Shown here: piece after piece, positions 21,569 to 29,660 of the stretch
Layout: the number at the start of each line of letters is the position of its first letter
Numbering within the stretch: position 1 is the stretch's first letter
DNA from: Methylococcaceae bacterium
Lineage (GTDB): Bacteria; Pseudomonadota; Gammaproteobacteria; Methylococcales; Methylococcaceae
NCBI GenBank assembly: GCA_902810705.1
Contig: CADDYU010000018.1
Span: forward strand, 1 to 40,921
DNA: 40,921 bases
Direction: 5' to 3'
Made by a program: the position numbers and the translations under genes
Notes under the pieces: generated by a model
What the model saw: only the letters and a program-made list of their open reading frames with translations
What the model was told of the DNA's origin: nothing
Databases searched by the model: none

Positions 21569-23395
21569 ATGATCGATCACTTACGGAATATCGCCATCAT
21601 CGCCCACGTAGACCACGGCAAGACTACTCTCGTCGATAAGTTGCTCCAGCAATCTGGCACCTTCGCCGCCCACGAGAAAGTAGAAGAACGAGTCATGGAC
21701 TCGAACGCTCTCGAAAAGGAGCGGGGCATTACCATTCTGGCCAAGAACACGGCCATCGATTGGCAGGGCTATCACATCAACATCGTCGACACCCCGGGCC
21801 ACGCCGATTTCGGCGGCGAGGTGGAACGGGTGCTGTCCATGGTGGATTCGGTGCTGCTCTTGGTGGATGCGGTGGACGGTCCCATGCCGCAGACCCGCTT
21901 CGTCACCCAGAAGGCGTTCGCCCTGGGGTTGAAGCCCATCGTGGTCATCAACAAGATCGACCGACCCGGCGCCCGCGCCCATTGGGTGCTGGACCAGACC
22001 TTTGACTTATTCGATCGTCTGGGGGCGACGGAAGAACAGCTGGATTTCCCGGTGGTGTACGCCTCGGCCCTCAACGGCTATGCTGGAGACAACCCGGAGG
22101 TTCGCGAAGGCAATATGGATTTTCTGTTCCAAACCATCATCGACAAGGTCCATCCCCCGATGGTGGATGAGGACGGTAGCTTCCAAATGCAGATTAGTCA
22201 GCTGGACTACAACTCCTATGTCGGTGTCATCGGCATTGGCCGCATCCAGCGAGGCCATATTAAAGCCAACTCGCCGGTAGTGGTCGTGAGCCGCGATGGT
22301 AGGCAGCGCAATGCCCGCCTCCTTCAGGTGTTCGGCTTCAAGGGGTTAGAACGGATTGAAGTTCCGGAAGCCAGGGCCGGCGACATTATCGCCTTTACCG
22401 GCATCGATGCTCTGGAGATTTCCGACACCCTCTGCGCTCCGGACAGCATCGAAGCCCTGCCGCCACTCACCGTGGACGAGCCCACGGTCAGCATGACCTT
22501 TCAGGTCAACAACTCGCCCTTTGCCGGCAAGGAAGGCAAGTTCGTCACTTCTCGCCAGATCCGCGAACGCCTGCAACGGGAACTGCTGCACAACGTCGCC
22601 CTGCGGGTGGAGGACACGACCGACCCGGACAAATTCAAGGTGTCCGGCCGCGGTGAGTTGCATCTCTCCATACTGATCGAGAACATGCGCCGCGAGGGCT
22701 ATGAACTGGGCGTTTCCCGCCCTGAGGTCATCATCAAGGAAATTGATGGCGAGCCATGCGAGCCTTACGAGTTCGTCACCATCGAGGTGGAAGAGGCGAA
22801 CCAGGGTACGGTGATGGAGAAATTGGGTGAGCGAAAAGGCGATCTCTTGAACATGGTGCCGGACGGCCAGGGTCGGGTACGCTTGGAGTACATGATGCCT
22901 TCCCGCGGCCTGATCGGCTTTCAGACCGAATTCATGACCGCCACCTCGGGCACGGGTCTCCTCTACCACGTCTTCGATCATTACGGGCCCGTCAAGAAAG
23001 GCGATATTGGCCAGCGCATCAACGGCGTCATGATCTCCATGGTAGCCGGGAAGGCTTTGGGCTATGCGCTATTCAATCTCCAGGAACGTGGACGCCTCTT
23101 TATTGACCACGGCACGGAAGTCTATGAGGGCATGATCGTCGGCATCCACTCCCGCGACAATGATCTGGTGGTGAATCCCACCAAGGCCAAGCAATTGACC
23201 AATATTCGTGCTGCTGGCAGCGACGAGAATATCCTGTTGACGCCTCCTATCCGGCTGAGCCTCGAGCAGGCTCTGGAGTTCATCGATGATGATGAATTGG
23301 TGGAAGTGACACCGAAATCAGTACGGCTTCGCAAAAAATTGCTGTTGGAGCACGAGCGGAAGAAGGCCAGTAGGTCTGCTGCCGCCGAGGTTTGA
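21569..23395 (+). CDS. typA: TypA/BipA ribosome-associated GTPase
   Basis: Translational GTPase of the EF-G-like family that acts on the ribosome in stress, cold and 50S assembly. The length of 608 residues is standard. G motifs are G1 AHVDHGKTT (13-21), G2 region around [12 protein letters not shown]3 [15 protein letters not shown] (72-86) and G4 NKIDRPGA (about 128-135). Domain III begins near 305 and the TypA-specific C-terminal domain runs to the end, with [19 protein letters not shown] near 445 as the family signature. It stands alone and converges on the copper-protein cluster. Confidence 0.97.
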   Translation: MIDHLRNIAIIAHVDHGKTTLVDKLLQQSGTFAAHEKVEERVMDSNALEKERGITILAKNTAIDWQGYHINIVDTPGHADFGGEVERVLSMVDSVLLLVDAVDGPMPQTRFVTQKAFALGLKPIVVINKIDRPGARAHWVLDQTFDLFDRLGATEEQLDFPVVYASALNGYAGDNPEVREGNMDFLFQTIIDKVHPPMVDEDGSFQMQISQLDYNSYVGVIGIGRIQRGHIKANSPVVVVSRDGRQRNARLLQVFGFKGLERIEVPEARAGDIIAFTGIDALEISDTLCAPDSIEALPPLTVDEPTVSMTFQVNNSPFAGKEGKFVTSRQIRERLQRELLHNVALRVEDTTDPDKFKVSGRGELHLSILIENMRREGYELGVSRPEVIIKEIDGEPCEPYEFVTIEVEEANQGTVMEKLGERKGDLLNMVPDGQGRVRLEYMMPSRGLIGFQTEFMTATSGTGLLYHVFDHYGPVKKGDIGQRINGVMISMVAGKALGYALFNLQERGRLFIDHGTEVYEGMIVGIHSRDNDLVVNPTKAKQLTNIRAAGSDENILLTPPIRLSLEQALEFIDDDELVEVTPKSVRLRKKLLLEHERKKASRSAAAEV

Positions 23396-23441
23396 TCCGG
23401 CGTCCGCTCATTGGTCAAACCAAGGTAAGATTGGCTGCCGG

Positions 23442-23471
23442 AGCGGGATCAAGGTAAAGCCTTGTCCCGCT
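23442..23471. terminator. hairpin between convergent typA and the cupredoxin gene
   Basis: AGCGGGATCAAGG pairs with CCTTGTCCCGCT across a 5-base loop, with one bulged base. The stem is strong (12 pairs) but no T-run follows on either strand, so it may be a processing or pausing element rather than a true terminator. Confidence 0.45.
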
Positions 23472-23534
23472 AGGGCGCAATGAATTTGGCCATTCTATGA
23501 TGGGGCAGATGGCGGAATCGTCCGCCACCTAGGG

Positions 23535-24428
23535 TTATTTCTTCCCGACGTTGTTAAGCAGCATGGCAAGCGCGCCTAATAATCGGTCGAATGCGTGCTT
23601 GGCGATAGCGGTCGCGTAGCTCAGAACTTCCCGAGCGCTCTTTCCCTGGAACCGCTGCCGGTAGCTGGAGATCGCGAGCGGAGTACCGAACAATCCTAGT
23701 ACAACCCCAAGTACGAAGATGCCTGAGGAGGATCGGCGGGTCTCCGTCACGGCGGGAAGCTTCGATGACGGCTGAGGCGCGGCGGGCGCCGCTGTTACAG
23801 TAGAAGGCTGGGCCGGGCCATAGTTATCGGGTATGGCGAGGCCAGTTACACCGGGAATGCTGGGGAAGGGAGGACCTCCCTTGCCAACGATCAATTGCCC
23901 CTTCATGCCTTTTTCCATGTGCTGGGCGATGTCACAATGCACTAAGTAGGTCCGATCCTCGGCTGGCAGGATCAGGGTTCCGCTGATCTTGGCGGGACCG
24001 GTTACTTCGAGATGGAACATGCCCTTGTCATAGATGAACTTGGGCAGGCCATGCATCATCCACTGATGCCGGACGCGGTCTTCATTGATGAAGTGGACTG
24101 TCAGCCGAGTGCAGGGCTTGATCCGCCACTCGTGCTGATCGAAACCGAACATGGTGCCTGGAAAATCCTTGGAGTATTTGTGCCCGGCCCGTACGGTGAT
24201 CTCCGCGTCCCCGCTGATCTTGCTGCAACCTGGCGGAAGCTTATCCTTATTCTGTCCCATGATCATGCCGCCCTCCATATCCATCAGGTGGCCATCACCA
24301 TGATCCATGAGCATTGTGTGCTCGACAATGTCTTGGGTTTTTACTTCCGCGAAAGCCGTCGATGCTGTAAGTAACGCGCTGAAAACAATCAAAAAGGAAT
24401 GCTTTAACATAGTCGTTGATGGCCTCAA
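23535..24428 (-). CDS. membrane-anchored cupredoxin with a Met/His-rich N-terminus
   Basis: Predicted periplasmic copper protein, 297 residues. A signal peptide (cleavage after AFA, about residue 27) is followed by a Met/His-rich segment at 37-57 (His37, 43, 47; Met39, 41, 49, 51, 55, 57), typical of Cu binding. A single cupredoxin domain follows, with type 1 copper ligands His121, Cys165, His170 and Met175 (HCDIAQHMEKGM). A Pro/Ala linker leads to a membrane segment at about 234-258 and a basic amphipathic tail. TTG 24428 is preferred: AGAGG lies six bases before it and it overlaps the oxidase stop; ATG 24410 is the alternative. It is last in the cluster and may pass electrons or copper to the oxidase (inference). 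Confidence 0.82.
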   Translation of the reverse strand: MRPSTTMLKHSFLIVFSALLTASTAFAEVKTQDIVEHTMLMDHGDGHLMDMEGGMIMGQNKDKLPPGCSKISGDAEITVRAGHKYSKDFPGTMFGFDQHEWRIKPCTRLTVHFINEDRVRHQWMMHGLPKFIYDKGMFHLEVTGPAKISGTLILPAEDRTYLVHCDIAQHMEKGMKGQLIVGKGGPPFPSIPGVTGLAIPDNYGPAQPSTVTAAPAAPQPSSKLPAVTETRRSSSGIFVLGVVLGLFGTPLAISSYRQRFQGKSAREVLSYATAIAKHAFDRLLGALAMLLNNVGKK

Positions 24429-26167
24429 TGCTTGCCTCTAGCCAGAGAGGCGACTTGGCTGATTAAGGCGAGCACTCGTTCACGGTACAGATAAAGGAAA
24501 TAAGCGGCGATACCCAGCAGCAAGCCGGAGAATAGACCGCCACCAGAGGAAGCCGGCGGCTCAGCCCGTTGCGGTTTTGTCGCAGGGGTCGGGACCGCGG
24601 ACACTCCGGTCAAGGCCGCGTCCACGGTGCCGGCCGGCGCGCCGAGGCTGCCCCAGTCATCCGCCCAGTCCTGCCATACGGGAACCTTCCTCTGCCAGAA
24701 CTCCTTGGTGAAATAGGGTTTCAAATCCATGCCGTGGGTTTGGGGCGTTCCATTCTCATCGAGAAAATTCTTATATACCACTAGACCGATGCTGCCACCC
24801 TCGCCCATGCCATTGGTGGTGAAGGCTTTTTCCACGTGATCGTGAAACATCCATACGCCCGCGCCATAGCTGTGAAGGCCATCGTCCGTGGTATCCAGAG
24901 CCAAATCCAGACGCTGAGCCGGAACCAAGCTGTAGACGTCGCGGGTGATCTGGGCCTGCGGATTCTGCTCAACGCCGTCGTAATGAGTTTCGGTGGCCTT
25001 GTGCCCGTGGATGTGTAAGGCCATGGCGTCTTGATGCCCATTGAGGATGCGTAGCTTCACCTTCTCGCCGGGACTCACCGCGATGAGGGATTCCCGCAGG
25101 GTATACGGGAAAGCGCGCCCGTTCAGCAGGTAATAATCGTCGGTTGCGTCGGTAATGTCGTAGTCCTGGTTCATCGCCTTGGCGATGAGGCGTGGATCGT
25201 TGGCGGCCTGCGGTAACTGATGCAGTTCCTTGTCGACCGACTGGTAGTGCAAATCGTATTCCTGACTATATTTCTCCAGGACTGCGGCGGACGGGTGCCG
25301 GACTTGCCCTGCGCCGATATTGAATACCTGCGGCCAGTTGTTGGGCCGGTTTTCCTCGACAATGAACAGTCCCGCGAGCCCCATGGCGATATGAGTATGT
25401 GGCTGCACGTGACAGTGATAGTACATGGTACCGGCGACCCGGGGCCGGATGACGTAGGTCTTGATATCGCCGGGCATGACATCCATTTGGCTGGTCTGAC
25501 CGACGCCATCATTGCCTTCGCCGCTATGGTCCATAAACGGATGGTCAACCCCGTGCAAGTGGATCGAATGCGGGAAGTAGTGAGAGTTCTCCAGCACCAG
25601 CCATACTACATCACCCTGTTCGACTCGGATCGGAGGGGAGGGCATGCGCAGCAAGGGATTGGCTTCCACGCTGGCGAAACTCTTGGTGGACATGTCCCGG
25701 CTTTTCGGCGTGAAGACCCAAAAACTCGGTTGTATGCCCGGCGCGATATCAAAGCTGGGAACCACGCCCGGAAAGTCAGGCGAATGCCCATTAAGCTCCA
25801 TGATCTCGAGCTTGATGATGATGCGGTCGGGATCGCCATCCTTATCGATGTCGTCCGTCATGGTGATCGCATCCGCCGCCAAGTTGGAGGTATCCATGAG
25901 CGTTTGCATGGAAATGTTGTTGGTGCCCTTGACGAAGGCGGCGATGTCTGCGGGATTATCGGGGTTGCAGGACCTCGATTCCTGAATGGTCACCCCTTCG
26001 AGGGTCTGCGCCTTGCGCCATTCCGGCGGAGCGCCGCTGTTGCAGAACGGCTCGGCTTCGCCAGGCTGTACTTTCGTGGTGGGCGGCGCGGCAGTCAAGG
26101 CGCTCGTGGTGGTGGACAGGACTGAAAGAAAACAACCGAACAAGAATGCGAGGAAATGATTCTGCAT
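24425..26167 (-). CDS. membrane-anchored two-domain multicopper oxidase
   Basis: Predicted periplasmic multicopper oxidase, 580 residues, with signal peptide (about 1-24) and C-terminal membrane segment (about 541-562). The four trinuclear-site motifs are HLH (203-205), HCH (251-253), HIH (385-387) and HDH (442-444). Type 1 ligands Cys252, His257 and Met262 lie in domain 1, in HCHVQPHTHIAM. In domain 2 the Cys is replaced by Asp (HDH), so only domain 1 holds blue copper, as in two-domain oxidases such as the Nitrosomonas blue copper oxidase. A long N-terminal extension with three Cys precedes domain 1. The substrate is unknown; Cu(I) or an organic donor is possible. It lies between the other two cluster genes. 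Confidence 0.88.
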   Translation of the reverse strand: MQNHFLAFLFGCFLSVLSTTTSALTAAPPTTKVQPGEAEPFCNSGAPPEWRKAQTLEGVTIQESRSCNPDNPADIAAFVKGTNNISMQTLMDTSNLAADAITMTDDIDKDGDPDRIIIKLEIMELNGHSPDFPGVVPSFDIAPGIQPSFWVFTPKSRDMSTKSFASVEANPLLRMPSPPIRVEQGDVVWLVLENSHYFPHSIHLHGVDHPFMDHSGEGNDGVGQTSQMDVMPGDIKTYVIRPRVAGTMYYHCHVQPHTHIAMGLAGLFIVEENRPNNWPQVFNIGAGQVRHPSAAVLEKYSQEYDLHYQSVDKELHQLPQAANDPRLIAKAMNQDYDITDATDDYYLLNGRAFPYTLRESLIAVSPGEKVKLRILNGHQDAMALHIHGHKATETHYDGVEQNPQAQITRDVYSLVPAQRLDLALDTTDDGLHSYGAGVWMFHDHVEKAFTTNGMGEGGSIGLVVYKNFLDENGTPQTHGMDLKPYFTKEFWQRKVPVWQDWADDWGSLGAPAGTVDAALTGVSAVPTPATKPQRAEPPASSGGGLFSGLLLGIAAYFLYLYRERVLALISQVASLARGKH

Positions 26168-26199
26168 GATGTTGCGTACCGATGGGGCGAGAGATGGGA

Positions 26200-26227
26200 G
26201 GGCGTGGCCGCGCTTCCGGCCTCGCCC
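26200..26227 (-). repeat. hairpin inside the copper-protein cluster
   Basis: GGGCGTGGCC / GGCCTCGCCC (10-base arms, one mismatch, 8-base loop) lies in the 88-base gap between the first gene and the oxidase gene. It could set relative expression through RNA processing or attenuation. No T-run follows. Confidence 0.5.
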
Positions 26228-26255
26228 TTAGGCCATCGGCCCCGCTGTAAGTTCC

Positions 26256-26837
26256 TTATGCTTGTTTATTGACTAAACGATCGATGGCGTTCTTGAAGGA
26301 GGCACTCGAGAGATAGGCGAGATAGCCTCCTGCGATCAGAACGACGCCGATCACGATGTAGGTGCTGGCGGAAAATCCAGATTGGGCGGAACCCACGACG
26401 AAGCCGACGTGTTCGTCGACTTTCTGTCCCTCGTTGACCAAGGTGATATGGGCCCGGTATTTGCCCGGTTCTCTTAGATCAAGATTAGTGTTGAAGGTTC
26501 CGGTCGAATGGGTGCTTGGCGGCTGATAGAAAATGCGGGTACCTTCGGGTTCCTTGGTGATTTCGAACTCAACCGTCATGTTGCGCAAGGCCTTGCCTTC
26601 ATAGTCGAAAACCAAAGTGGTATTTCCGGTTTCCGGGATCTCGTTGCAATACTCGGTAGTGCCGGTAAGTTGCGGCTGATAGGCGGTAAAGTGGACCAAG
26701 TGCGAGCCGATCTTGACTCGACACTCGTCGGTATCGACGCTCGCGCCACCATGAGCCCAACCGATCACGGGCAGCGCGCCGGAAACTAGCATGCCCAATG
26801 CGAGCAAGCCGGTCTTTAAGAAGTTGAAGTTACGCAT
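26256..26837 (-). CDS. membrane-anchored periplasmic protein with a predicted N-terminal His
   Basis: First gene of the copper cluster; I do not recognise a named family. ATG 26837 follows AGGAGAGAC and gives 193 residues; a longer start at 26867 adds ten residues before the signal peptide. The signal peptide ends VIGWA, so the mature protein should start His29-Gly-Gly. The beta-rich domain (about 35-150) has Cys39 and Cys64, which could form a disulfide, and His46 and His49. One membrane segment (158-177) and a short basic tail follow. A free N-terminal His is a copper ligand in CopC and PmoB, so a copper role is possible; this is inference. Confidence 0.75.
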   Translation of the reverse strand: MRNFNFLKTGLLALGMLVSGALPVIGWAHGGASVDTDECRVKIGSHLVHFTAYQPQLTGTTEYCNEIPETGNTTLVFDYEGKALRNMTVEFEITKEPEGTRIFYQPPSTHSTGTFNTNLDLREPGKYRAHITLVNEGQKVDEHVGFVVGSAQSGFSASTYIVIGVVLIAGGYLAYLSSASFKNAIDRLVNKQA

Positions 26838-27125
26838 GTCTCTCCTCGCTCGTTTAATGAATTTCAATGATTGTTATATTCAGTTAAATTTGAATCAAGT
26901 TGCTCAGGGGCTCGATTAATGCTCCTCGCGACCTCTGACGAACCCTTGAGGAACCGTGGAATATACATAAGCGGACTGGCATATACAACCGCGGCTACGC
27001 TACACCAAATGCCCGGAACCTCCGGGGTGGAGACGCATCGAGCTTCCAATCCAGTTGGCTGAAAGCTCGCAATTAATGGTTGGCGAAATGGAATTATTGC
27101 TAGCCGATCCGGCCCATTCAGAAGA

Positions 27126-27386
27126 TCAATTTCCGGCGAGCAATCGATCCAGTTCGCCGGTCCGGTCCAACATCGCCAAGTCATCAAAGCCGCCGACATG
27201 AGTATCACCGATATAAATCTGAGGCACGGTCCGACGACGGGTTTTCTCCATCATCTCGAGACGACGCAGAGGTTCCAGATCGACTCTGATCTTTTCAATT
27301 TCGGTCACGCCCTTTTTAAATAGCAGGCGCTCTGCCATCAAGCAAAAAGGGCAAAGTGCGGTGCTGTACATAGTGATTGTAGGCAT
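27126..27386 (-). CDS. grxC: glutaredoxin 3 (GrxC family)
   Basis: Small cytoplasmic thiol-disulfide oxidoreductase, 86 residues, reduced by glutathione. The dithiol site CPFC is at residues 12-15, with the cis-Pro loop TVPQIYIGDTHVGGFDDL at about 53-70, which binds glutathione. Such proteins reduce ribonucleotide reductase and other substrates. It lies 289 bases upstream of the copper cluster on the same strand, so it may or may not be co-transcribed. Confidence 0.94.
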   Translation of the reverse strand: MPTITMYSTALCPFCLMAERLLFKKGVTEIEKIRVDLEPLRRLEMMEKTRRRTVPQIYIGDTHVGGFDDLAMLDRTGELDRLLAGN

Positions 27387-27683
27387 GGCGTGGATGAGCA
27401 GTGTCGGAGGAATCTAAAGCTTTGATGGAGTCGATAGCCTGTCGCACCATTCGACCATAAGCTCCATTCTTAAGTTTAACATTTTTTGGTGCTTGTCATG
27501 AGCGGGCGATCTCAAGTGAGAGGCCAGCGCGAGGTCAGCCGCTGCCAAAGTGCAGATACCCGGTTACACTAACACTCTCCTCCAAATACGCCTTAGAGCG
27601 TTCGGCCATAAACAAGCCGGGCAGCTCGTAATAACTCCGACGCATGCTCGGCCTCTCAACTTCTCAAGAACTGGGATAGGAAG
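27387..27683. other. divergent intergenic region, grxC to DUF502 gene
   Basis: These 297 bases separate divergent genes and probably hold both promoters. A T-run occurs near 27482-27487. A short minus-strand frame lies at 27535-27645 (listed separately). I see no other gene or clear promoter match. Confidence 0.45.
27535..27645 (-). CDS. possible 36-residue small protein
   Basis: An ATG at 27645 preceded by GAGAGG with a six-base spacer opens a 36-codon frame (begins MRRSYYELPGLFMAER, ends LHFGSG). The good ribosome binding site is the main support. I recognise no family, and it may be chance or a fragment of an older gene. Confidence 0.25.
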   Translation of the reverse strand: MRRSYYELPGLFMAERSKAYLEESVSVTGYLHFGSG

Positions 27684-28298
27684 ATGAAAACAATATTGCA
27701 AAAGCTCTTTGGATACTTTCTAATTGGTGTACTAGGCGTATTACCAATTCTTATCATCATTCAAATCGTACTTTATGTAGAGGGATTTCTTAGAGAATTT
27801 GTGCTGAGTCTATATGGCCGCTACGAGAATGTGTTTATTCCTATCATATTATTTGCAGTTGCTATCTCAGTGTTGACCTATATTGGTTATCTACTTAAGC
27901 AAGATAAGGCCTACCTGCTATATTTTCTGGAAAATTTTATCAATAGAATTCCACTTTTAGGGACCATTTACCGAGTTTCCAAGAAAGTCTTGAGCTTGTT
28001 TCGAGGTGACAACGAAAGCCGCTTGCGGGAGGTAGTTTATATTGAATATCCTAAGGACGGCTTATGGGTGCCCGCCTATGTCACCAATCGGATTGGCGAT
28101 CAGTTGGTTGTGTATGTGCCGACTTCTCCCAATCCAACCTCGGGATTTACCATGATCGTACACGAATCCAAGGTTATTCATTCCGATATGAGTATCGAGG
28201 AAGCCTCCAGTTTCGTGATTAGTTTAGGTGTGGATCTGCCGAAACCCGACGAAGCCGGTCGGCTGAGGCTCTCCGCCATAGCTTTAGGCAATGAATAA
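27684..28298 (+). CDS. DUF502 family membrane protein
   Basis: A 204-residue protein of the DUF502 family, whose function is not established. Two membrane segments are seen (about 7-32 and 48-70), then the family motif RIPLLGTIYRVSKKVL near 89-104, VYIEYPKDGLWVPAYVTNR near 118-136, and VPTSPNPTSGFTMIV near 144-158. The ATG has GGATAGGAAG upstream. The first half is much AT-richer than neighbouring genes, which suggests a different base-composition history or recent transfer. It stands alone. Confidence 0.88.
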   Translation: MKTILQKLFGYFLIGVLGVLPILIIIQIVLYVEGFLREFVLSLYGRYENVFIPIILFAVAISVLTYIGYLLKQDKAYLLYFLENFINRIPLLGTIYRVSKKVLSLFRGDNESRLREVVYIEYPKDGLWVPAYVTNRIGDQLVVYVPTSPNPTSGFTMIVHESKVIHSDMSIEEASSFVISLGVDLPKPDEAGRLRLSAIALGNE

Positions 28299-28398
28299 GA
28301 GTTTCCCGGAAATCCTCCGCGATGTGGTGACAAACGCCTTCAATTAGGGCCAGATAATCGGCCATGCTCAATAAACCTTAATTTTTCGCTCCGCCTGC

Positions 28399-28884
28399 AT
28401 TACCTTGACCGGCTTGAATAATCACGCTTCCTTTTACGATCATCCACGCAGGGCCATGGCATCGGCCCGGCGGTACACGGAGGCTTTCGGGGTCGCGGTT
28501 CTCGATATGGATGGATTGAAACCCATTAATGACCATTACAGCCATCCGCGGGAGACGCGCCTTGCGCACCTTCGCGGCCCGGCTCAGGAACGCCTGTCGG
28601 GCCTCGGATAGCATCGCTCGCTTGGGGGGAGACGAATTCAGCATCGTGATCCAGCGAATGGCCGATCGGCGGAATACCAAGGATACGGGCCTGCAAATCG
28701 CGGAAAAAGTCGCGGCCGCTTTCCGCTCGAAGGGCGGGAGTTCAACCTTCAAACCAGCGTGGACGTCGCCTTGTAGCCCAACGACGGCGACGAACCGGAT
28801 CTGCTGATCAAGAAGGCCGAGGCGATGATGTACGAAATGAAGCGGGGTCGACGAGCTCCGCGCCCGAGTGAATTTTATGGAATA
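28399..28884 (+). pseudogene. broken GGDEF diguanylate cyclase fragment
   Basis: Three frames join to a GGDEF domain. LTGLNNHASFYDH begins at 28405, followed by FGVAVLDMDGLKPINDHYSH; a frameshift near 28550 leads to RALRTFAARLRNACRASDSI and the signature RLGGDEFSIVI; another near 28740 leads to FNLQTSVDVAL, then TAG in place of the usual Tyr, then PNDGDEPDLLIKKAEAMMYE up to the end. The active-site GGDEF is kept but two frameshifts and a stop break the gene. Nothing upstream of the GGDEF start can be matched to a sensor domain, so the 5' part is lost. Confidence 0.82.
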
Positions 28885-28939
28885 GGGCGAAGGCACTCGC
28901 CGGCAAGGTGCCAGAAGGCAAGGGTAGGCTGACTGTTAG

Positions 28940-28983
28940 CCCCGAATCTCTTTGTGGCGACTCCCCGCGTGAATGATTCGGGG
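28940..28983. repeat. inverted repeat between two gene remnants
   Basis: CCCCGAATC (28940-28948) and GATTCGGGG (28975-28983) are perfect 9-base arms across 26 bases. It lies between the GGDEF remnant and a Crp/Fnr remnant and might be an old terminator or a trace of a mobile element. Confidence 0.5.
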
Positions 28984-29015
28984 ATGGCCGTCTCGTTCGG
29001 TTGAGGCTGGATCAT

Positions 29016-29131
29016 CGAGAGCAAGCCACACGATCAATGTGGTCGGATGCTCCCGTGAAATGCTCAGCCGGATCATGCGGGACGTAATCCGAGGCGGTTA
29101 TGCTTCGGTCGAGGCCAAGCGCTGCGTCTAA
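29016..29131 (+). pseudogene. remnant of a Crp/Fnr-family helix-turn-helix
   Basis: The frame ending at TAA 29129-29131 reads VVGCSREMLSRIMRDVIRGG then YASVEAKR, a close fit to the DNA-recognition helix and wing of Crp-family regulators (consensus GcSREmvSRilkdL...GGYi.ve..R). No effector-binding domain is found upstream, and the usual residues before the helix are missing, so this is a gene relic. It is a different gene from the FNR-like pseudogene near 7.5 kb. Confidence 0.65.
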
Positions 29132-29268
29132 GTCGCCGGCTGCCGCCTTCCTGGTAGGGCCGCGACGGCCAGTCCGGTTGCCCAGGATCGGAGACATCCT
29201 TCTTGACAGGGCTCCGCAGCGGTAGGAAGCTTCCCGTATTTCGCATCTCACCCATTCGAGGCGAACCC

Positions 29269-29646
29269 ATGTCCGAACCCATCGAAAGAGTTTATTCCGA
29301 GGCGGAAATCGAGCAGCGCCTGAAGCAGGAGTTGCCTCACTGGTATTACGAAAACGGCTGGATTCGCCGTAAATACCGCACCAGCGGCTGGAAGGCCACG
29401 CTGATGGTGGTGAACACGGTCGGGCATCTGGCGGAGGCGGCCTGGCATCATCCGGACCTCACGGTCTCGTATGCTTTTGTCATCGTGAAGCTGATGAACC
29501 ATGCGGCGAAGGGAGTTACCGACAAGGATTTCATCCTGGCCAAGAAAATCGAGGAGGTAGTGCAATGGAACGCCCGAGAGGCCAGCGGCGGTATCTTGGA
29601 GGGTACCCCGGACGACCCGCGTTTCAAATACCTAAAATACGATTAG
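29269..29646 (+). CDS. pterin-4a-carbinolamine dehydratase
   Basis: Dehydrates 4a-hydroxytetrahydropterin, a step in pterin recycling; family members also act as DcoH-type dimer partners. ATG 29269 follows GAGGCGA and gives 125 residues. The family motif AEAAWHHPDLTVSYAFVIVK (about 60-79) has the catalytic His pair, and the end DKDFILAKKIEEVVQW matches. No phenylalanine hydroxylase is nearby. In a methanopterin-using methylotroph it might serve another pterin role, which is speculative. It converges on hflD. Confidence 0.9.
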   Translation: MSEPIERVYSEAEIEQRLKQELPHWYYENGWIRRKYRTSGWKATLMVVNTVGHLAEAAWHHPDLTVSYAFVIVKLMNHAAKGVTDKDFILAKKIEEVVQWNAREASGGILEGTPDDPRFKYLKYD

Positions 29647-29660
29647 AACTTTCATCCCAC

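Noticed and set aside
26864-27208. 114-codon open frame on the minus strand overlapping the grxC end
   Set aside because: No recognisable protein, overlaps grxC in another frame, composition like non-coding DNA.
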